From Melieria omissa (lineage: Eukaryota; Arthropoda; Insecta; Diptera; Ulidiidae): a DNA stretch of 64,000 bases. The notes beneath the pieces are model-generated. The model was not told where the DNA came from. It ran no database searches and worked only from the letters and a program-made list of their open reading frames with translations. The stretch is taken from assembly GCA_963971225.1 (NCBI GenBank), contig OZ020267.1:30016298-30080297 (forward strand), written 5' to 3'. Both the position numbers and the translations under genes were made by a program. Each line of letters begins with the position of its first letter. The stretch's first letter is position 1. Shown here piece after piece: positions 35,450 through 47,030 of the stretch.

Positions 35450-37950
35450 GCAACAACTTTGAATCGATGTACAAATGACAAGCAGTGAAATTAAAAATGA
35501 GTTTAATGAATTTGTAAGATTTTCCAAGAATACTGAAGAAAGGCTTCAGTCACAAGGCTTAGAATTGTCAGAAATAATTGAAAAAAAGGTATAAAAAATG
35601 CTGATACAGAAGAGTAGAAAATTCTGTTGAATTATTTTTGAAATATTTTGTAAATATACCAAAGAGAGTTTAAGTGATAAAGAGTTCACCAAACCTGTCA
35701 AAAATTCTGAAAAAATCAACAAATATATTAGATACACTAAGAGATCCCAAGTTGTGTCCATAAGGGCAGTGAAGTTGTGTTTATCAATAATTTGCTTTGA
35801 AAAATTAAAATAAAAAAAGCACAAGCAAAAGTAGTGAAAAGTTAATTGAAGCTGTCAGAGAAATATTCTAGATACCCAAAAAATTTTTCAAATACACTTA
35901 CAGATCCCAAGATGAGCCCATACGAGTAGAAAGCTGTGTTAAAGAAATTTTGAAATATTTTCGAAATAAACTAAAGAGAGTTTATGTACTGAAATGATGA
36001 TCAAAACTGTAAGGGAACTTGTGAAGATATTAGAAAAAATATTTGCAACACTTAGAGATCTCAAGTTGTGTTTTTAAAAGCACTGAAGTAAAGTACGCAA
36101 AGTAAGTAAAGTAAACAATATTTTAATATTTTGGGAAAAGAGTTAAGTTTAGAAAAAGGTGATTAAATATGTCAGAAAAATTCGAATTAAATCGATAGAA
36201 CTATTGGATACATTTACAGATACTAAGTTGTGTCTATGAGAGTAGAAAACTCTGTTAAAGAAATTTAAAATGCTTTTTAAAAACCCAAAATGAGTTCAAG
36301 TAACAAGAAGTTCATCTTGACAGTCAGAAAAATTCTGATTTATTCAATAAAAATATTAGATACAATTACAGATGCAAAGTTGTGTTTATAAAAGCAGAAA
36401 GCTATGTTTAAGAAATTCAAAAATATTTTAAAAAAACCAAAAATGAGTTCAAGTTATGAAAAATTCAACTGGACTGTCAGAAAAATTCTGACTAAATCAA
36501 TACTAATGTTGGCTATACTGACAGACATAAAGTTGTGTCTATCAGAATTCTAATGTTGTTTTAATCCAATTTCGAATATTTTTAAAGAAAACCAAAAAGA
36601 GTTCAAATTATGAAAAGTTTATCAAAACTGTCAGAAAATGTTTCTAGAAATTTAAAAAATATTCGATACATTTATCGGTTTCACGTTGTGTCTATAAAAG
36701 TAGTAAGGTAGAGATTCTAAAAGTGTGCAAAGAAGAGTTCAAGCAATGAAAAGTTGATCAGAATCGACAATAAAATTTGAAAAAGCAACAAAATCATTAG
36801 ATTGGTTTGTAAATTTAAAGATTTATGACAAATTCGAAAAATATTGAAATTTGAAGGCTTTGATGAATACCAAAATTGTATTGAAATTGTCAGGAGAGTT
36901 CAGAAGAGTTCATGCAATGAAAAGTTGATCAGAACTGACAAAAAAACTTTGAAAAATTAACAAAATTATTAGAAATCTCAAATTTAAACATAAAATTTAA
37001 AGATTTATGACAAATTCGAAAAATAGTCTAAGCAATGAAAAGTTTATTTAAACTTTTAGAAAAATTCTAAAGAAATCAAAAAAATATTAAAATTTGAAAA
37101 CTTTGATGAATACCAAAATTGTATTAAAACTGTCAGTAAAATTCTGAAGAAGTCAACCACAACATTGAAATACGAATAGAATACGAAAATGAGTCTAAGA
37201 AATAATTGAAAATATCAGGAAACTTCTGAATCATTTAAATTCGACAATTTTGCAAATTTTGTCGTTTTTGAATACCAAAATTGTATGAAAATTGTCAGTG
37301 AAATTCTGCAGTAGTCAACCACAATACTTGAATACCAAGAAATTACGAAAATGAGTCTAAGAAATAATTGAAGCTGTCAGAAAATGTCCAAATAAATCAT
37401 TTAAATTCGCCAGATTTGGACATTTTGAAATTTTTGAAGTATACTGAAGTAGTATACAGAAATATTGAAAAATTCTAAGCATCAAAAAGTTGATAGCTAG
37501 AAAAACTCCAAAGGAATCAACACAAATATTGCATCGAGCTGCAAGTTTTGAAGATTTAACCCTTTCAGTCACAATGTCCAATATATTGGACTACAGCCCA
37601 TACAATTCATACAGAACGGGCTTATTTTCATATCGGAAAGGGTTAAGAAAACAAAAAAAGAAAGGAATACCAAAAAGAATCTGTGCAATGAAAATTTGAA
37701 CAGAATTGTCAGAAAATTTCTTTAAAAAAATTTTACCGCTATTTTGAAGTATACTGGAAAGATTATAAGCTTCAAAAAGTTAATAGCTATAAGAGAAAAT
37801 ATGTATTAGAAAATTTTAAAGTTATGACAAATACGAAAAATAGTCCAAACAATGTTAAGTTGACTTGAGCTTTTAAAAAAATTCTACAGAAGTCTAAAAA
37901 AATATTTTATAAATATTGACGAATTTTGCGAATTTTATAACATTTAGGAA
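35450..37950. repeat. Diverged satellite of about 155-bp units
   Basis: The anchor AAGTTGTGT and its variants lie at about 35749, 35909, 36063, 36224, 36377, 36530 and 36683, with spacing 160, 154, 161, 153, 153 and 153. Shared blocks are CTGTCAGAAAAATTCTG, AGTTCAAGTTATGAAAAG and TAGAAAGCTCTGTTAAAG. From about 36740 on the units turn irregular, with a sub-repeat GTCAGTRAAATTCTG at 37131 and 37294. No coding frame is kept across units. Confidence 0.85.
37560..37642. mobile_element. Miniature piggyBac-type element (83 bp)
   Basis: TTAA occurs at 37556-37559 and 37643-37646. The ends are CCCTTTC and GAAAGGG. A perfect 16-bp palindrome GTCCAATATATTGGAC (37576-37591) occupies bases 17-32. A second stem AGCCC..GGGCT spans the centre. 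It sits inside the degenerate part of the 155-bp satellite. Confidence 0.7.
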
Positions 37951-37959
37951 AAGAAAAGA

Positions 37960-40625
37960 AGAAAGGACTTTGAAAACGATTCTAAGCAATGAAAATTTGA
38001 TAAAAACTGTTAGAAAATTTCTTTAAAAAATTATGTAATTTTTTTCGTTTTTTTTTTATTTTTTTACAAAAAAGCTAGGTTTTCAAATACATTGTAAGTT
38101 CCTAAAGTCAGTTTAAGACATCATTTGTTTCATTAAGACTTAAAAACCCAAATTTTACAAAAATTATAAAAAAAATCAAACTTTTAATTATTTATTTTGT
38201 ACCCTTTGATGGAATTATTAGCCATATTACATTTTGCAAATTGTTTGTCTTTGATGTGTGTGGCTTAAATAAATCCTTCTTCAGACATGGCCACATTGAC
38301 GAACAGCATTTGTAATTTTGTTGTTATTGTTTCGTTGAAGTGATTTTTTTTTCACTTCAAGGTTGGCTTTATTTATGAATTGTACATCTTTCAGGCTTAT
38401 CTCTTGATTATAAAATTCTGTGTATAAATTCAAATAAGTACACAAACACAAACATATGCAATCGTATACAGACGAGAATGCATACAAACAATTTAAGCCT
38501 TTGACATGCGTCACTCATAAATCTTGACCCCATGCGCAGCGTTTCAATGATGTTGCTGTTGTCGTTGTCAACGTACAACAATGACAGTAGTTGTTGTTGT
38601 TGTTTTTGTTGCCACTTTCAGTTGGCCACACACGCTCGCATGCAATATACATATAAACAAATATGTATGTGTGCGTTGCTGACACAGCAGCGTAACAGCA
38701 ATTCGGCCGATTCGGGCCATTCCGGCTTTCATATCATTTCGCACGCTTAAAATCCATCCAATCAACTTGTCCAACCAATGTATTTGCCTACGCACACATG
38801 CACACAAAAACACATACATGTACATGTATATGTGTGTATGTGTTGCTGCATGTATTGCATTGTGTACTGTGCGTCAATCCTTTTGGCCACACACTCGCAT
38901 GAATGCTGCCGGCGCTCCATTGCCAACTGTCCAGCGTTCACTGTTCACTGTTCAGCGTCGAGTGTGGCGCATTGTTTCGCCTTTGACGCCATTGACATGG
39001 CCTATGCAAATATTTAGTAAATGAATCAGCGCTTTGCGACTGTTATCATTTATGTCCGCACTGACAATTCTGACACACAGTGACAGTGACGCGCTGCGCC
39101 ATGTTGCTATTCTTCGTCAGCGTAGGCGGCAAGAGACGCGGTTGGCGTCTGGTCGAGTGCTGCGTTTGTTGTCTCTGTATGTGTGTGTGTTTGTGCTGCA
39201 TTGGTTTATTTGTTCTGCGCTCATTTATCAGCGACACAATCTGCCGTGCTGCCGTATGCCGGAGAATTGAATTCATCTTTGACGCGGTCGCCGTTTCGCC
39301 AGTCGCGCTGCTGTCAATTGTTGTGCTGTACTTCGAAGCAAAGCTTCAGGCAAATGGACATTGGAGCGTTTTTTATGTAGCTTCACACAACTGGGAGTTG
39401 AATCCTTGAACTAATGGTCACACATCTTAACAGTAAAGTGCTTAAATGCTCCAAAAAACTGTTGGCAAATCTTGTTATTCAGAATGCTCTAAGCGTCCTG
39501 CACTGCCACATCCATTTGGCTAGGAATCCTGTATGAATTGTAAAACCAACAACAAATAATCGCACTTGATGCCGCTCATTAAGTCGCGTCATATAGTCGC
39601 AATTACAAATTGCGGCCACCAGCTCACTAACAAACACACATACACGTGTTTACATATATTCGAAACACACACAAACACCCAACCAAATCGACGATAATGC
39701 GCCGCATCGCATTGCAATGTGCCGGATTGTCGCAAAATGTTAATGGTGAATCGCATTGCGTGTCCTGAATCGCATTTTATAAATTACAAGACCAACAAAC
39801 AAACATACAGAAAGACGAACGAACACATGGACAGACAAACATTTACCATACGTTCGCGGCCCAACAAATGTGCCACATGTGTGCACAAGTGAGCTCAAGT
39901 GCACGTGAATGCAGCGACAGCAGTAACATACACCGAATAGGCAACGCAAGCGGCAAAGAATTTAGCGCAATGTATCCGTTAAGGCTGTAATGCAAACATT
40001 AAAAAGAAAACAACAACAAATACAACAAGAAATTGCAAGAACGTAAATGGAAAAATAAAAGAAATAATAACATCTTCAGTTGGAACTTGTTGCCAAATAA
40101 ACGACAACATTCACAAAACCAACTGCAAGAAAAGCAACTACAAACACAGCCAGAACAGTTGCAGCAATGGGAGAACATTTCGCTAAGCGCCCAGACCGAA
40201 GCCCATCCAGTTCAACCTGTTCGCATGCGAGCGCAGCGATAATGAGCGCCTTACACACACACACACACACAGAGACTCACTCCCCCCACACTTATGTGCA
40301 GCAGTGCACTTTTCATATATGTATGTGTGTGTTGAAAACTCGTCAAACAGAGTGAGAGAAGTGCTGCAACTTGGTGGCGATGGCGCGCTCCTCGCCTGGC
40401 TGGTTGGTTCATACGCCTGGCGTGTTGTGATTTGATTTTTTCTTAGTCCTTTTTTTTGTTTTTGTGTGCGGCACCACATACCATCAGCCAGCTGCTGCTG
40501 CTACTGCAAGCGGCACAGCCACAAGTATAAATGTCTATGTTTAGTGTGCTTGCCAGTATGTCCCTCTGTATGAGTGTGTGTGTGTGTGTTAGTGTGTCTG
40601 AGGTTGTCATTGGATATTTTTCCAC
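37960..40625. other. No gene recognised; CA/GT repeats
   Basis: The stretch holds GTT triplets (38590-38610), GT runs (38828-38845), a CA run at 40252-40272 and a GT run at 40572-40592. The interval 38860-39420 is GC-richer with several short frames but no domain. Confidence 0.4.
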
Positions 40626-40629
40626 TTAC

Positions 40630-40661
40630 TTAACACATTAAGGGCGCGAATGTAAACATTC
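40630..40661 (+). repeat. TTAA-CAC terminus with positioned dyad
   Basis: TTAA (40630-40633) is followed by CACATTAAGGGC, close to the terminus CCCATTAAGCCC at position 53. At bases 15-28 there is an inverted repeat GAATG-TAAA-CATTC (40648-40661). No right end was found. The CAC start is a one-base change from CCC. Confidence 0.35.
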
Positions 40662-41765
40662 TAAAAATACTCCTACACACATTGACACGCAACACATACA
40701 AAAACAAATGCGCACCCATAGAAACTCATACAGATGCATTTTGTTTGTGCGCTTAGTTCAGTTGGTGTAAACGTTTTAGTTTTTTCTCTTGGTTTGCTGC
40801 AAATTACTGCAGACAGCTCATGTCCTTAAAATAAAGTGCACTCCGTCCTCCGCTGCAACTAATGCCGCACATTTTGATTTTGTTTTTTAATTTTTTAATT
40901 TTTTTTCATATTACTTAATACTTAAGATATAGAAGTCATGGCAGGTTTGAAATTTTTGCACATTTAATTCTCGCTGCAACTCGTATACTGACTTACATAA
41001 ATTAATTCAATTTAATTTTGAAAATTTATCATGTACCATAGGGTTAAATTAAAAGCTTTTTCACTATAAACATTGCAGAATTTTGTAATAAAAATATTAA
41101 TAAAAATAGGCTATCAAGTTCATAGTTCAGGATCATTTAAGTCCTTAAAGCTGCTCTAATGTTAAGTCAAAAGTAGTTAAGTAGTCCCTAACTTAATTAT
41201 TTCATTTAGATGAACTATCTTTCTTAATTCTTAAACCCGGAGATTCATAATAGAGGTATTCACAATGAGATTGTTACTTCGTTCGGTACTCGGTAATTTT
41301 TGCAAAAGACCAAGAAAGACTCTTAAGAAACTCCTTCATCTAAGAGCCTCTTTCCGGATTGAACTGTCAAACCTGTCAACCATCGACATGAACGGTATCG
41401 CCCGTTTCATTTGGGAGTCTAATTTACTTCTCTCTTCCAGGCTCTACGGGCCTATGTGAGCACCATAAGCTGCCACCCTAACCTACGTAACCTTACCTAC
41501 CAATCAATATTCCTGAATATTCCTAATGAAAACAAATTATTTTTTTATATTAAGTGAAGTTATTCCCAAAATAATTTCCAATAATTTGCAGCGATATTAG
41601 GGAAAGTTTGTGTTCTAATTGAAGTCTACGAATTGGGCGCGTTTGAGCAAAGCCATTTTTTTTAGTAATGGTTAAATAAAATCAAAAAGTGATAATTTTA
41701 CATTTTTCCATAGATATTAAATAATTTTTCTATAATTAAAAACTATTGATAGAAAATTTATTTAA

Positions 41766-41930
41766 CTCGCTTTAAGCTAAAATTGTTCAAAAGTAAACTA
41801 GCTGTAGAACTTGAGCAAAGAGGCGTCGCGACTTCAAATATCGTTTGCATACTTCTTAGGCGAATGTTTAATGTAAATCATTACCAAAAAGTAATATCGA
41901 GGCACAGGGTCCGATTCGGGGTCGAAAGGG
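41766..41930. mobile_element. Short TTAA-flanked element, copy 1
   Basis: The element is flanked by TTAA at 41762-41765 and 41931-41934, with ends CTCGCTTTAAGC and GTCGAAAGGG. Its reverse complement matches 60204-60359 over the whole length, including AAAAAGTAATAT, CACAGGGT and GACTTCAAAT. TTAA with GGG/CCC ends indicates the piggyBac type. Confidence 0.7.
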
Positions 41931-41934
41931 TTAA

Positions 41935-43735
41935 GGGTTAATCGAAGACATTTTCATCAAACCCGAAGATTTGTTTCAGTTCACTTTAATCTCAAGATGA
42001 AACTGATAATCTGGCAACTCTAAACTCATTACAATCCATAGCCAAACACATTGCATATCTTTGCTGGAATCCCGGTCTTCAATCATAGCAGGGAATGAAT
42101 CCACAGACTAAACCAAAAATATGGTGAATAAAAATAAAAAGATACCAAAAATATCTGATGTCTATAGATTGATGGCAGCCTAAGAAAAGTTTGATTGAAA
42201 TTTACAGGCTTGAACTAGTTTTAAAACAACAAAAGCAACTTAAGTACTCAAAAACTTCGGACTGTTCTCAAAAGGCCACTGAGTCGCCTTCTGCATGGCT
42301 GCTAATCGGAGCTAAAGCCGACAACTGTGCCAGAGGTTGTATGTTTGTGAATTGGCAACTATTGTTCAGTCATACATAGATTAATATCTTCCAGAAAACC
42401 TAGAAACGATACACTTTCTACGACACTATTCACTACTGGGTTTCGTAAGGAGCTCAAACTGGTTCAATGAGAGTTCGATTGATTGTTGCACTACAATATC
42501 TATGTGGACTCCACCTTGGGAGTGCCACTCTTTCCAACCTTTGTACCTGTTCGTCTCCGCTGCGTTTAAGTGCTTTTAGGGCAATGAATGTGTCTCATGA
42601 ATTCAAGGTTCTTCGAGAGCCTGGCCAATGCCGCCGAAAATAAAGTTACCGAATCTACTAAACTTTAGGAAACATTTTTGAGTTTGGAGTACAAAGATTC
42701 ACCTTCTTCCTAAATATGCATCCAATAGGCGTCAGTAGCTTCACATAGCCTTTTTCATCCATCTGAATCTAATCCAACCAAACCTTAACTGTGTATAAAA
42801 CATCAGACTTTTCAGTTGTTTAAATGTCAATGATTTTATCACTTTTTTACTATAATAACTGAAACCAGGCGTTTTGTAAGTTATTCTCTCAGAACGTCGC
42901 TTGCATAACTTGAAAAAAACCTTGAGGTTCAAAGTTCAAAAACCATCCAATATCTTAAGACCACATTTAACTTACTTGAGAACTCCTACAGGCAGAGATT
43001 TCCTCGCTGTTAATCAAATTTGTACAAAACCATTCAAATATACTGAAAACACGGCTGAAGGCCTTGAAGCCAGTGCTGCGTACTTTAATTTATATAAAAA
43101 TTTTCTTTCTATGTAAATTATTATAAATAAAAAAAAAATAAATAAATACTGAAAACATCCGATATAGATGTTAAATATAACATTCATGAATATTTTTTAA
43201 CCTATACATATAAATTTTTTTTTATTGTCTATATTACGACATGAAAAATTGCAACATCTAGTTTATTGCTTTCATTAGAGGCCGCATATAATTTTCATCT
43301 TTGTAAAGTATTCGAGCATAATGCGCTCACTGGAAAATCTACTTTTCTGCACGTAATTTCAGCGCCATAACTTAGCAATTTTTAATTAGTAAAGCATGGC
43401 TATAACTTTTGCTACAAAGCAAAGAAAAACAAAACGAAATTAAATAGAAAGGATTTAAAAGTCCCAGAGGAATACGGCAAAGCTGGAATTCCATGGCAGT
43501 ACACTGTTGGCAATAGCTGGAATAGATAAGAGAAGCGGAACGGAATACTTCACTGTAGTTGTGCTAATGCAATGCCGCACCGTGTCGCATCGTCGTATAA
43601 ATATGGATCGAATATATAAATTACTAATTAGTTTTCAATTATTATTACATTAATTTTATACTAATTAATTTTTTAATTTTTTTGGGCAGAAAAAAGTTTG
43701 TTTCTTAATAGTATGTTTTTTTTTTAATTATTCCA
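41935..43735. other. No gene recognised
   Basis: This is AT-rich, mostly unique sequence. A few 60-70-codon frames (for example 42191-42379) show no domain. No microsatellite of note is present. Confidence 0.4.
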
Positions 43736-43744
43736 TGCGACTCC

Positions 43745-44110
43745 GAAGAGAACTTCCCTCGATAGTCCAGTAAAGTCCTCGATAGTAAATAACGATTGGG
43801 ATCATCTGATTGTTTGGTGAAATGCGACTATCTCTTGAATCAATAAGAGAGAGTTTGGAGCACTTAAGAAATAATTTACTCATAAATACTTTTCTTAAAG
43901 TAACTCTGGCCATCTAAAAGGTAAATTATAATTGCAGGAAGTTTAAAAAAAAAGTTTTGTTCCATAAAAATCTTTCAAAATATGTAGTGTGGTACGATTC
44001 AGAAAGGAACTTCCCTCGATAGTCCGCAGTACTGTAGAACTTTGTGTCAACGTGGAATGACTGAGGACCTGTGGTTGTTTTGGTTATTCAGGAGAAATGC
44101 GGTTACCGAT
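43745..44110. repeat. Two-unit tandem repeat of about 257 bp
   Basis: GAACTTCCCTCGATAGTCC occurs at 43750 and 44007. After it both units keep a TTGTTTGGT or TTGTTTTGG segment and GAAATGCG further on, with strong divergence elsewhere. An old duplication is likely. Confidence 0.5.
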
Positions 44111-44279
44111 GGAACAAATCATTCATCTGCTTAGAACAAATACTGAAATGGTGTTAAAAAAAGTTCGCTACTATAACAATTTTGAAGTTGTTGTTGGAAG
44201 TTTAGCATGAGTTGACGACTTTGTGATCGATCAAAGTCATCTAGATGGCTTTATAAAGTTGTAATGGCTTTTTAATGAT

Positions 44280-45215
44280 CAAACACAAAATTTTTCATTT
44301 TAAAATTTCAAAAGTAATAATTTTTAAATTAATTAAATTTTATTAAAAAAATCTTAAATACAAGTTTAATTTTTTAAATGAATTACATTTTATTAAAAAG
44401 ATCTTAAATACAAGTTTAATTTTTTAAACTAAATACAAGTTTAATTTTTTAAACTTGTATTTTGAATCTTTGTTAATTTTTCTTTCTCAAATTGAATTTT
44501 TTTTTAATTTTTTGTATTATAGTTAAAGATAAAAAAAATAGTTGTTCAATTTGGTTTTTAAATTAAAAAAATAATTTTTTGGTTTTAAAATTTTTTTCAT
44601 TTAAATTTTTAATTTCTTATTTTTATTTTTAATTCGAGTTTCTTTTTTGAAACTTTTGCTCTTGGGTTTTGTTAATTTTGCTTTCTGAAATTGAAACTGT
44701 TGTTTTTAATATTTTTTATTTTGTTTTAACATTAAACGAATATTTTAAAATTTTTTTAAATTTAATATTAATTTTTTAACATTAAAACAAATATTTTGTA
44801 CAATTGGTTTTTTAATTCTGAAAAATTATTTTTTTTTGTTTTACAATTTAAACTTTTAAATAATTCAAGTTTAATATTTCAAACTTTTGTTTTAGGTTTT
44901 ATTAATTTTTGTTTCTCAAATTGAAAACTTTTGTTTTTAATTGTTTTTTATCCATTTTAAACATTAAAACCAATTCTGTACAATTTGTTTTTTAAATTTG
45001 AAAAAATATTTTTTTTTGTTTTAAAATATTTATGTCATTTAAATTTTTAAGCAATTAAAGTTCATTTTTTCGAACTCTCAAATTGAAAAGTTTTGCTTTT
45101 AATTTTCTTTTATTTTGTTTTAATGATAAAAACAATAGTTTATTTTATTTGTTTTTTGTGTTGCAAAAAGATACTAACATTATTAATTTTTTTAATTGAA
45201 AGTTTGTTATTAATA
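44280..45215. other. AT-rich tract without genes
   Basis: The sequence is dominated by T-rich runs. Phrases such as AATTTTTAATTTC and TTGAATCTTTGTTAATTTT recur loosely, and ATCTTAAATACAAGTTTAAT is repeated at 44352 and 44402. It ends at the left terminus of the DDE element. Confidence 0.6.
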
Positions 45216-45217
45216 TA

Positions 45218-46142
45218 GGGGTTTCCAACAAGAAGTGTTATTTTGGTATTCAAAGAAAAATGCCATTTTTGGAGATAAATGATCGGATGTTTATTTCATA
45301 ATAAAGACCTTCCTCGTTAATAATGAAAAACAACATCAGCCAAATGGCCACCACGACCACGGTTACAGGACCATATCCTTTTCATGAAATTTTCCATAAC
45401 CAAATCGCAAGGTGGCTGCCCTATGTCCTCGATAGCCTCACGAATTCTATCTTTGAGGTCTTGAATCGACGCTGGGCTGTTGGCGTACACCTTATCTTTC
45501 ACGTGGCCCCAAAGGAAGAAGTCGCAAGGTGTTAAATCACAAGATCTCGGTGGCCAATTGTGATCACCTTTTCCAGAGATAACACGGTCCGGAAACTTTC
45601 CCCGTAAAAGAGCAATGGTTTCGTTGCTTGTGTGGCACGTAGCGCCGTCTTGTTGAAAGTAATCGTTGTCCAGATCAATACCATCCAACTCCGACCATAA
45701 AAAATCATTAATCATCTCTCGATAGCGCAATCCATTCACCGTAACTGTTGATCCAACCTCATTTTCGAAAAAGTAAGGTCCAATGACGCCGCCGGACCAT
45801 AAACCGCACCAAACAGTCACACGTTGAGGATGGAGAGGCTTCTCAACAATAACTCTTGGGTTTTCCGAGCCCCAGATGGGACAATTTTGCTTGTTAACGT
45901 AACCACCGAGGTGGAAATGGGCCTCATCAGTCAAGATGATTTTTCGATGGAATTCCGGATCAAGATTTTCACCATTTTTGTAGTGAATTTTAATAATTTC
46001 AATGCGTTGTTGAAGCGTATATCGTTCCATTTTTAGTAATGGCGTAGTTTCTACTTGTCAAATGTCAAAGAATAAAAGCTTCAAAAGTGACAGCTACCGA
46101 AATACCGGGTGATTCAAAATAACACCTCTTGTTGGAAAACCC
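45218..46142 (-). mobile_element. Deleted Tc1/mariner-superfamily element (925 bp)
   Basis: TA occurs on both sides (45216-45217 and 46143-46144). The terminal inverted repeats span about 28 bp with two mismatches, reading TTTCCAACAAGAAGTGTTAT at the left and TTTCCAACAAGAGGTGTTAT at the right. The element encloses a single minus-strand transposase frame shortened by an internal deletion. Intact ends mean it could still be moved by a full-length relative. Confidence 0.9.
45317..46030 (-). pseudogene. Internally deleted DDE transposase
   Basis: The frame is a continuous 237 codons from an ATG. Residues 1-22 (MERYTLQQRIEIIKIHYKNG) are the start of an N-terminal helix-turn-helix domain. The chain then jumps to DPEFHRKIILTDEAHF, the beginning of the DDE_3 catalytic domain. 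Catalytic aspartates fit D35 (LTDEAHF), D128 (QQDGATCH) and D165 (RSCDLTPCDFF), with 36 residues between the last two. The rest of the DNA-binding region, roughly 100-150 residues judged from family length, is missing. The catalytic core looks intact, but the protein is unlikely to bind its ends properly, so I call it a defective transposase. The deletion preserves the frame. Confidence 0.85.
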
Positions 46143-46788
46143 TATATTAATAAAAGGTTTTTGTTTATTTGTTTTTCCAATTTCAAACAATTTCTTAATT
46201 TTTTGCCACAGATTTAATCTAAACTCTGCACTGTGCATTGGTCCTGCATTTTGGTAGACGCACAAATCTTGAGCAAATTGACCATTGACTTTTGCCAACA
46301 TAAAAGTCTTTGGCCAACAACACCAACAATAACATTAACACTATTTACAGAGTTTACGGCAAAATAAGAAGCAGCACAGGTTTTGGCAAAATTTTCAGCT
46401 CTGGACCATGTGGTGCAATTTCTAACCAAAACTGTGAAGGTGTGCGTGGATGGAAATGGAAGAATGGACTGCAAAGTTGCACTGTGTGCTGCACGGCAGT
46501 TGTTCTACTCGTAACTACCCGAACACCACCCAGTCAGCCAGCTCAGGAACAGCAACAGCCGGCACGCATGCACAGTGCGCGCCGCCGTCAGAACTCACTT
46601 AATCCTTAACGATTTTAAATATGCTCGGGCGCACAGCGGCCACCGAGTGCAAGTGGCAGCACTTCCTACACGAGCGCCAACGCCAGGACTTTTAATAAAG
46701 CGCGCCAAAGAAAAGCTGAGTAGGTGCGACAAGGTACACGACAAGGCGCTTACAGTGCGCACAGTTTATGCAAGTTTGAAGGCAACAT

Positions 46789-47028
46789 TATAAAAAGCTT
46801 ATTAGTATGGCTGGCAGGTGAACTTTGCCAGCCAGTTGAGTGCGTAGTTTGGTGTCCATTCGCAGTGAGGGCTGAAGAAGCGTAGAGACGAACGAAGTTC
46901 ATTTGCTATCGCAGGCGCATTGGAAGTGGATTTTCAATGCTCCGCATTGGACGAGGGGTTGAGGTGTATTGAATTTGGAGCTGCTTATAATGGCTAAGGA
47001 GTGATTTGTATGAGAAACTATCAGACCG
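46789..47028 (+). promoter_or_regulatory. Possible promoter and 5' exon
   Basis: TATAAAAAG lies at 46789-46797, and initiator-like matches GCCAGTT (A at 46834) and TCCATT (A at 46858) follow, with AGACG at 46886-46890. The segment ends in a strong donor CCG|GTAAGTAC with GT at 47029-47030. An ATG at 47010 would give MRNYQTG into the next exon. TATA-to-initiator spacing is not canonical (45 and 69 bases), so promoter assignment is weak. The donor is the best part of the case. Confidence 0.25.
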
Positions 47029-47030
47029 GT

